Source: RECO01 sp050485385
GTDB taxonomy: Bacteria > Pseudomonadota > Alphaproteobacteria > Geminicoccales > Geminicoccaceae
Direction: 5' to 3'
Assembly: GCA_050485385.1 (NCBI GenBank)
Contig: JBJHBG010000061.1
Coordinates: 1 to 29,801 of the forward strand
DNA length: 29,801 bases
A model generated the notes under the pieces. The model saw only the letters and a list, made by a program, of their open reading frames with translations, was not told the origin of the DNA and ran no database searches. Positions 24,955-29,801 of this stretch are shown one piece after another (position 1 is the first letter of the stretch; each line of letters starts with the position of its first letter). Position numbers and translations under genes: made by a program.

Positions 24955-25971
24955 TCAGGCTGCGGCGACGAGCGGCGGCACGATCGTCTTCGCCTCGCCC
25001 GAAACGTCGATCGCGACCTTCCCCCGCAGCCCGCGGCGCGAGCCGGTCTCCAGGACCTCGTGTCCCTCCGCCAAGCGTTCGAGGGGGAGGACGGCGCCGA
25101 TCACCGGCCGCACGAGACCGCGTTCGACGAGGTTCGTCAGCGCGTCGAGCTTGCCGCGGTTCTGGCGGGTGAAGACGAAGTGATAGGAGGCATTCCGCCC
25201 CCAAGCCTCGATCAGGTTCTGCGGCGCCGCGATATCGACGAGCGAGACGACGCGCCCGAGTTGCGCGAGCACGAGCGGGCTCCTCGTCAGCGTGTCACCG
25301 CCGATCGTATCGAAGACGACGTCGACCCCGCGCCCGCCGGTGAGCGCGTTCACGGCGGCGACGTAGTCGGTGGCGGTGTAGTCGACCGCATCGTCCGCAC
25401 CGAGCGCACGGACGAACTCATGGTCCTTGGCGCGTGCCGTCGTGATGACCCGGGCGCCGATGGCCTTCGCGACCTGGATCGCGATCGTCCCGACGCCCCC
25501 CGCGCCGCCATGGATGAGGATCGTCTCGCCGACGCGCAGCCCAGCGCGGCTGACGAAGGCCTCCCAGACGGTCCCGCCCACGAGCGTCAGGCTCGCGGCT
25601 TCGACGTGCGTGAGGTTGCGGGGCTTGCGGCCGACGAGATCGACGTCGGCGACGTGGACCTCGGCATAAGACCCGGCGCCGCCGAAGATCTTCGGCGTGT
25701 AGTACACCTCGTCGCCGGGGGCGAACTCGGTGACATCCGCACCGACGGCCTCGACGACGCCGGAGACGTCGTGACCGATCACGGCCGGCAGCTTCACGTA
25801 ATCGGCGTAGTCGCCGCGACGGATCTGATAGTCGAGCGGGTTGATCGCCGTGGCATGGACGCGAACCCGAACCTGCCGCGCGCCGACCGAAGGGACGGGA
25901 AGGGTCTGAAGCTCGAACGCGTCGGGACCGCCGAAGCGGGTCAGGACGACGGCCTTCATCGTGTCGGACAT
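24955..25971 (-). CDS. Zinc-independent quinone oxidoreductase (MDR family, NADPH-dependent)
   Basis: A 338-aa medium-chain dehydrogenase/reductase of the quinone reductase (QOR) group. The N-terminal GroES-like part reads MKAVVLTRFGGPDAFEL, then ATAINPLDYQIRRGDY and VIGHDVSGVVEAVG. The NADP-binding Rossmann motif is ILIHGGAGGVGTIAIQVAKAIGARVI (about 150-175). Zinc-ligand Cys residues of alcohol dehydrogenases are absent. Such enzymes reduce quinones or enals by NADPH. AAAGGAAGACAGC precedes the ATG. It heads a short group with the pirin and perhaps the DUF5996-GNAT gene. A role in detoxifying electrophiles is likely; the substrate is not known. Confidence 0.94.
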   Translation of the reverse strand: MSDTMKAVVLTRFGGPDAFELQTLPVPSVGARQVRVRVHATAINPLDYQIRRGDYADYVKLPAVIGHDVSGVVEAVGADVTEFAPGDEVYYTPKIFGGAGSYAEVHVADVDLVGRKPRNLTHVEAASLTLVGGTVWEAFVSRAGLRVGETILIHGGAGGVGTIAIQVAKAIGARVITTARAKDHEFVRALGADDAVDYTATDYVAAVNALTGGRGVDVVFDTIGGDTLTRSPLVLAQLGRVVSLVDIAAPQNLIEAWGRNASYHFVFTRQNRGKLDALTNLVERGLVRPVIGAVLPLERLAEGHEVLETGSRRGLRGKVAIDVSGEAKTIVPPLVAAA

Positions 25972-26129
25972 GCTGTCTTCCTTTCTTCGTACCGAAGCAT
26001 CTCGATACGTTGGAGCCGAAGCGGGCGGGCGATCCGGGCACGCTGCCTCCGGTCGTCCGAGGGTCGCGCTGCCGGGTTCCATCTCATGAGCGGCATCCTC
26101 TCCTGAGACTCCGGACGGCGGCCGCGTGC

Positions 26130-27326
26130 CTACCGGCCGGATCGAAGCGCCTCGGCATAGGGAAAGATCAACGGCCCCGATGCCAGCGCGCCCGGCCAGA
26201 CGACGGCCTGTCTCGATCCATCCTCGAACTGCTCGACATCGTGTCCGGCGACGTCCCGGAACTGTACCTGCAGGACTCGCGGCTGCGCCCATTCCCCGTT
26301 CTTGCCGAACCGGACCTGGCCCATGACGGTGTCGAAGGTCTCCTCGCTGGCGTAGGTCGACAGGATGACGTCATCGAGGCCACCGGTCGCCTCGACGGCC
26401 TGTGCCACCACTTGCATCTGGGCATAAGCCAGCGGCGCCATGTAGTGCCCGAGCGGATCGACACCGGCCTCGCCGGCCCGCTCGCGATAGGCACCGATCA
26501 TCCGGCGCACGCCGGGAAACATCATGTTGGGAGCGGGCACCCAATACTCGTAGTTGACGAGCCCGTTCAACAAGGGGCCGAGCGTGGTCCTGATCGAGGT
26601 GTTCTGTGGGCCGATCATCGCGCCGCCCACCATGCGCGGTCTGAAGCGATGGGCGTGCAGCGCCCGCACCAGCCCGACGGAATCCGCAAGGTAGGAGCAG
26701 AGGAACAGCAGGTCGCAATCGCTCGAGGCGGCTGCATCGATGATCGGCTCGAAGGTCTCGGTCGTCAGCGGGTAGGTGGCCTCGTGGACGATACGCAAGC
26801 CGTGTTTGGCCGCATTGGCCTTTGCGCCCACGACCGGGTTGCGCGCGAACTCCGCATCCGCCGCGACCAGGGCCACGGTCAGCGGCCGAGGCGTCTGTGC
26901 GGCGGCAAGCGCGAAGAACCCTTCGGTCAGCGCCGCGCTCGGATCGGGCCCGGTCGGGATCATGGCGAAGTAGTGCGGATAGCCGAAGGCGTCGTTTACG
27001 CCGAGGCCCATGAGCCCGACGAAGAAGCGCTCCCGCTCCATGATCGACTTCATCGCCGGCAAGAGGCTGTTGGTGCCGTAGCCGCCGATGACGAGATCGA
27101 CCCGGTCGTCGTCCATCAGCCGCTCGTAGATGCCGGGAACGCGTGCAGCGTCGCCGTGGTCGTCATGGCAGACGAGTTCGACAGGACGGCCCAAAAGGCC
27201 GCATCGGGCGTTGACGTCGTCCCGCCAGATCTCGTGGGCGAGCCGGGCCGACCGGGCGTTGTCGGCGAGCGGTCCCGTCAGCGAGAGGCAGTAGCCGATA
27301 CGGATGGGCGCCGTCGTGGTGGTCAT
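26130..27326 (-). CDS. Leu/Ile/Val-binding-type solute-binding protein without signal peptide (AmiC-like)
   Basis: A 398-aa type I periplasmic-binding-fold protein of the LivJ/AmiC group. IRIGYCLSLTGPLADNARSARLAHEIWRDDVN is the classic first strand and helix, followed by LLGRPVELVCHDDHGDAARVPGIYERL and DLVIGGYGTNSLLPAM. The C-terminal lobe holds MVGGAMIGPQNTSIR and PLAYAQMQVVAQAVEATGG. It starts MTTTTAPIRIGY after GAGGAGCC, so homology begins at residue 7 and no signal peptide is possible from this start. The longer upstream frame has none either. No permease or ATPase gene is near. That suggests a cytoplasmic ligand sensor like AmiC, or a leaderless importer component. A 34-bp box shared with the gene at 28932 lies 156 nt upstream. 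Confidence 0.88.
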   Translation of the reverse strand: MTTTTAPIRIGYCLSLTGPLADNARSARLAHEIWRDDVNARCGLLGRPVELVCHDDHGDAARVPGIYERLMDDDRVDLVIGGYGTNSLLPAMKSIMERERFFVGLMGLGVNDAFGYPHYFAMIPTGPDPSAALTEGFFALAAAQTPRPLTVALVAADAEFARNPVVGAKANAAKHGLRIVHEATYPLTTETFEPIIDAAASSDCDLLFLCSYLADSVGLVRALHAHRFRPRMVGGAMIGPQNTSIRTTLGPLLNGLVNYEYWVPAPNMMFPGVRRMIGAYRERAGEAGVDPLGHYMAPLAYAQMQVVAQAVEATGGLDDVILSTYASEETFDTVMGQVRFGKNGEWAQPRVLQVQFRDVAGHDVEQFEDGSRQAVVWPGALASGPLIFPYAEALRSGR

Positions 27327-27481
27327 GTGGCTCCTCGCCGGACATCGATGGCGCTGCGCCCCAGAGGGGTGGCAGGTCTCAGACGGGAGCGGCGCCCGAC
27401 GCGGCACCATGTTCCGGGCGCTGCCGCCTTCGCTCGCTCGTCCGATCGAGAGAAGGCTGCCGCATCGGCTTGCGGGAGGCC

Positions 27482-27515
27482 CTGCTCGATTCTGCGATCG
27501 GCAGTCCGAATCTGC
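27482..27515 (-). promoter_or_regulatory. Putative AraC-type operator, copy A (upstream of binding-protein gene)
   Basis: Read on the minus strand (toward the binding-protein gene) this 34-bp box has half-sites GCAGATTCGG and GCAGAATCGA. Their starts are 20 bp apart, two helical turns, as for AraC/XylS-type direct-repeat operators. About 28 of 34 positions match copy B at 28702-28735, which has the same orientation relative to its own downstream gene. The box edge is 155 nt from the ATG at 27326. Binding by the AraC protein encoded between the copies is inferred. Confidence 0.65.
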
Positions 27516-27651
27516 GATGGATTCGTGATCGCCGCCGCTTCGTGCGGAGCGTCGAGCGCAAGACATACTCGGCGCTCGGCGCCGCTGAAGAGCCTTGGCC
27601 TACATTCAGTAATCTCCGGGTATCCGGGCGGTCGGGCAGGCCGTCATGCCT

Positions 27652-27685
27652 CTGTCGCCAAGCGGCGATACGAGAAAGGCGACAG
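27652..27685. repeat. 8-bp inverted repeat upstream of AraC gene
   Basis: CTGTCGCC (27652-27659) and GGCGACAG (27678-27685) are perfect inverted arms with an 18-nt spacer. The repeat lies 124 nt before the AraC start. It could be an operator of a dimeric regulator, or chance in GC-rich DNA. Confidence 0.35.
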
Positions 27686-27808
27686 CACGCCGGGCATCTG
27701 GCATGTTCGAGTCCGACAGTTCTGCCGCCGTTCCATCGAGATGGCCTGCCGTTTGGCTTTCTCCGAATATGACGATTGACGTGGTGTCGATAACCGGAGT
27801 GGTCATTC

Positions 27809-28690
27809 GTGGACGTCTTCAAGGAAACCGCGGCGTCGCTGCCCGAAAACGTCGTCGACCTCACGGTATCGACGCGGTCGTGGAACGGCGTGCGCGTCGA
27901 GGTCTCCGAGTGGCGCGGCGCCGGCAGGGTTTCCCACAAGTTTCGCTACGAGACGGAAACCCGCCTCGTCACGTTGCTCGAAGAGGTCGGCAGCCCTTGT
28001 GAGCCGCGGCTGCGCGCCGACCAGCCTTGCCCCGTCGGCTACACCCCCCGACACATGGACTTCGTCCCTGCCGGCATGGAGATGTGGGGCTACAGCGCCG
28101 ACGTGCGCTTCGTGAAGGACGCGGCGCTGGCGTTCGATTTCGCAGCACTCGGCGAGCGGCTGGAGACGAAACTCGACGCCAGCGTGATCGCCACGCCACG
28201 GCTGCGCTTTGCCGACGACCGCATCTGGCCCCTGGTCCGGCTGCTCGCCGATGCGGTGAACGACCCCGATCCATCGATGCAACTCTATGGTGACGGGCTG
28301 GCCGCCGCGATCATGGCACGGCTCGCGACCGATCCGGCGCCGTCGGCTACCGATGACGTAGGTCTGCCGCCGTGGAAGCTCCGGCGCGTCGTCGACCATC
28401 TCGAGGCGCGCCTGCCCGAGCGCGTCGACCTCGCGGATCTGGCGGCATTGGCAGGGCTCTCGCAGTCGCATTTCAGCCGGGCGTTCAAGGCCTCGACCGG
28501 CATGGCGCCTTATCGCTGGCAACTCGACGCACGGATCCGGCGCGCCCAAGCCCTCTTGATCGACCCCAGCACCTCGCTCGAGCAGGTGGCCGAGGCCACC
28601 GGCTTTGCCGATGCCGTGCATTTCGGACGGACGTTCCGCAAGCTCACGGGCGCGGCACCGGGGGCATGGCGGCGCGACCGGACGAGCTGA
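27809..28690 (+). CDS. AraC-family transcriptional regulator
   Basis: A 293-aa regulator. The C-terminal 100 residues hold the double HTH: VDLADLAALAGLSQSHFSRAFKASTGMAPYRWQLDARIRRAQALLIDPSTSLEQVAEATGFADAVHFGRTFRKLTGAAPGAWRR, matching the AraC signature (A..tGF.d.shFsR.Frk..G.sP..wR) closely. The N-terminal 180 residues form an effector or dimerisation domain that I cannot assign. The start is a GTG at 27809 with GGAG nine bases upstream. It lies between the binding-protein gene (divergent) and the hydrolase gene (same direction). Near-identical 34-bp boxes flank it upstream of both, so these are its probable targets. The effector may be an aromatic or amide-like compound; that is a guess from the neighbours. 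Confidence 0.95.
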   Translation: MDVFKETAASLPENVVDLTVSTRSWNGVRVEVSEWRGAGRVSHKFRYETETRLVTLLEEVGSPCEPRLRADQPCPVGYTPRHMDFVPAGMEMWGYSADVRFVKDAALAFDFAALGERLETKLDASVIATPRLRFADDRIWPLVRLLADAVNDPDPSMQLYGDGLAAAIMARLATDPAPSATDDVGLPPWKLRRVVDHLEARLPERVDLADLAALAGLSQSHFSRAFKASTGMAPYRWQLDARIRRAQALLIDPSTSLEQVAEATGFADAVHFGRTFRKLTGAAPGAWRRDRTS

Positions 28691-28701
28691 ACGCTTCCGC
28701 A

Positions 28702-28735
28702 GCAGTTTTGGGCTGCTAATCGCAGAATCGAACAG
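28702..28735 (+). promoter_or_regulatory. Putative AraC-type operator, copy B (upstream of hydrolase gene)
   Basis: Half-sites GCAGTTTTGG and GCAGAATCGA begin 20 bp apart on the plus strand, toward the hydrolase gene whose ATG is 196 nt downstream. The box begins 12 nt after the AraC stop codon. It matches copy A at 27482-27515 at about 28 of 34 positions, and the second half-site is identical in both. Together they support a shared operator. Confidence 0.65.
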
Positions 28736-28931
28736 TGCATTCGTCTTGGGCGGATCCGATGGTCGTCCGCGACGGGAGGCTCCGGCTGCGCTGACCATGC
28801 GAGCCCGTGGGCCTTGCCGATCACCGGCGGCACTCGAGGCCCGTCATGGCAGCCGCCGGAACGCACCCGACATCTCCGGCGACATCTCCGGCAACGCGCC
28901 GAGTTCGCCCGCAACGGCACAGGAGTTTTTC

Positions 28932-29585
28932 ATGACCTTTCGCAACGGCCTGGCTTCGCTGCTTCGTCCCGAAGACTCGGTCCTCGTCATGATCGATCAC
29001 CAGCCCTACCAGCTCGCGAACCTGAACAGCCATGACCCGCACATGGTGGTCAACAATTCGGCGGCGTTGGCGAAAGCCGCGAAGGTCTTCGATGTCCCCA
29101 CGATCCTCACGAGCGTCGTCGAAGATCGCGGCGGCCGCATCTTTCCGCAGATCACCGACGTGTTCCCCGGCCAGGAGGTGATCGACCGGACGTTGATCAA
29201 CACCTGGGAGGATCGAAAGGTGGTCGACGCGGTCAAGGCGACGGGTCGCAAGCAGCTGATCATGGCCGGTCTGTGGACCGAGATCTGCGTCGCGATGCCG
29301 GCGATCCAGGCGGCGGGCGAAGGTTGGGACGTGACCGTCGTCACCGACGCCTCGGGTGCGACGTCGGTCGAGGCCCACGAGGTGGCCATCCAGCGCATGA
29401 TCGGGGCCGGCATCAACATGATGACCTGGCTGGCGCTGGTGTCGGAATGGCAGCGCGACTGGGCGCGCGCCGAAACCGCCAACGCGCTGAACGACGTCGT
29501 CCTCCAGCATGCGGCGGGGAGCGGCATCGCCTATCTATGGGAGCAGCAGCTGCTCAACACGCCGGTGCCGAGCCCCGCCGGCTGA
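28932..29585 (+). CDS. Isochorismatase-like cysteine hydrolase (YcaC-type, second copy)
   Basis: A 217-aa cysteine hydrolase. The triad is Asp22 in LVMIDHQPYQLANL, Lys in TWEDRKVVDAV and Cys in IMAGLWTEICVAMP. The order and spacing match the YcaC group and its paralogue at 19509, with shared AALAKAAKVF, GLWTE, DASGATS and EWQRDWARAE regions. CAGGAGTTTTTC gives a strong ribosome site for the ATG at 28932; no stop separates an upstream frame, but homology begins here. It follows the AraC gene by 241 nt, which hold the copy B box and presumably its promoter. The substrate is unknown. Members act on amide or vinyl-ether bonds, and induction by the AraC protein is inferred. Confidence 0.93.
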   Translation: MTFRNGLASLLRPEDSVLVMIDHQPYQLANLNSHDPHMVVNNSAALAKAAKVFDVPTILTSVVEDRGGRIFPQITDVFPGQEVIDRTLINTWEDRKVVDAVKATGRKQLIMAGLWTEICVAMPAIQAAGEGWDVTVVTDASGATSVEAHEVAIQRMIGAGINMMTWLALVSEWQRDWARAETANALNDVVLQHAAGSGIAYLWEQQLLNTPVPSPAG

Positions 29586-29592
29586 TCGGAGC

Positions 29593-29661
29593 GGGGATGA
29601 CGCGTCCGTCCAACCATGCGCTGCAAGACGGGCGGCGCATCGGTGGCGTCGCGTCATCCCC
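29593..29661 (+). terminator. Long hairpin after the second hydrolase gene
   Basis: Perfect 12-bp arms GGGGATGACGCG (29593-29604) and CGCGTCATCCCC (29650-29661) enclose a nested stem ATGCGC / GCGCAT (29617-29622 / 29635-29640). The structure begins 8 nt after the hydrolase stop. No T-run follows. It fits a transcription terminator or mRNA-stabilising hairpin; a REP-like repeat is another possibility. Confidence 0.55.
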
Positions 29662-29684
29662 TCTCGGCACGAAGGCCGCCCAAT

Positions 29685-29801
29685 TGAACCGCGCCGGGTT
29701 TGCCGGAGGCTGATTGGTGTGAGTCCTACGCGGCGATCGGCTCGTTCTCCAGGGCTTCGTAGAAGGCGGCTTCGGCCTCGGCCGGAGGGACGAAGCCGAT
29801 G
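29685..29801 (-). mobile_element. End of an IS3-type insertion sequence, cut by the right edge
   Basis: The stretch starting TGAACCGCGCCGGGTTTGCC at 29685 resembles the terminal inverted repeat of an IS3-family group. A transposase C-terminus lies just inside it, reading inward from the edge. Only 117 bp are visible, so group, length and target duplication cannot be given. The insertion lies about 100 bp downstream of the hydrolase gene and does not interrupt it. Confidence 0.65.
29726..29801 (-). CDS. IS3-family transposase, C-terminal fragment
   Basis: Twenty-four codons and a TAG stop are in the window. The peptide ends GFVPPAEAEAAFYEALENEP followed by IAA. The G-(Y/F)-x-(P/S)-P-x-E-(x)-E-x-x-(F/Y)-Y pattern near the C-terminus is typical of the integrase ORFB of IS3-family elements. 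The DDE catalytic domain lies beyond the edge. The stop is 41 bp from the outer end of the terminal repeat. Confidence 0.7.
   Translation of the reverse strand, partial: IGFVPPAEAEAAFYEALENEPIAA

Larger units (their letters stand above)
27327..27808. other. Regulatory intergenic region between binding-protein and AraC genes
   Basis: These 482 bp separate divergent genes. They hold the box at 27482-27515, an 8-bp inverted repeat at 27652-27685 and the AraC ribosome binding site (GGAG near 27795). I see no convincing gene. Composition drops toward AT near 27600-27620 and 27760-27800, where promoters would be expected. Confidence 0.6.

Noticed and set aside
27500..28798. Minus-strand frame antisense to the AraC gene
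   Set aside because: The AraC HTH signature on the plus strand is clear. The antisense product has no motif and merely reads through one of the boxes.

Overview
The window is very GC-rich (about two thirds or more by eye) and almost fully coding. Genes overlap as ATGA, GTGA or TGATG, and GTG and TTG starts are used freely. Long open frames antisense to real genes are a by-product of the base composition. Gene content (cox-type molybdo-hydroxylase maturation operon, FixJ-type two-component pair, NylC-like P1 peptidase, pirins, YtcJ-like amidohydrolase) suggests an alphaproteobacterium, perhaps from the Rhodospirillales or Hyphomicrobiales. That placement is inference from gene families, not a phylogeny.

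Left block (1-6523, minus strand). Transcription order is a 65-aa orphan protein, an amidase-signature amidase, an M20 metallohydrolase, a P1 (NylC/DmpA-like) peptidase, a class A penicillin-binding protein and a nucleotidyltransferase-fold protein cut by the left edge. The first four genes are translationally coupled and look like an amide or peptide catabolic operon.

Middle-left block (6675-11867, plus strand). This is a tightly overlapping maturation operon for a molybdenum hydroxylase: CoxD-type MoxR ATPase, CoxE-type VWA protein, two separate XdhC/CoxI-type proteins, a MoeA/MogA-like plus MobA-like fusion, and a SufU/IscU-like scaffold. A strong hairpin closes it. No CO or xanthine dehydrogenase subunit is in the window.

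Middle block (11957-19393, minus strand). Here lie an AT-richer RidA-like gene, a DUF1622 membrane-protein gene broken at a seven-base homopolymer, and an operon of alpha/beta hydrolase, membrane-fusion adaptor, MFS exporter and pirin. Upstream of that operon is a YtcJ-like amidohydrolase with a Cys/His-rich tail. A decayed second copy of the DNA for that tail lies about 1.05 kb further on.

Right block (19509-29585). Minus-strand genes encode an isochorismatase-fold hydrolase, a MASE4 histidine kinase with FixJ-type regulator, a DUF5996-GNAT fusion, a second pirin, a quinone reductase and a Leu-binding-type solute-binding protein without a signal peptide. A plus-strand AraC regulator and a second isochorismatase-fold hydrolase follow. 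A nearly identical 34-bp box, built from two half-sites 20 bp apart, lies upstream of both the binding-protein gene and the second hydrolase gene, in the same orientation relative to each. The AraC gene sits between the boxes. I infer a small regulon in which the AraC protein controls both flanking genes; this is the most interesting signal here. The right edge enters an IS3-type insertion sequence.
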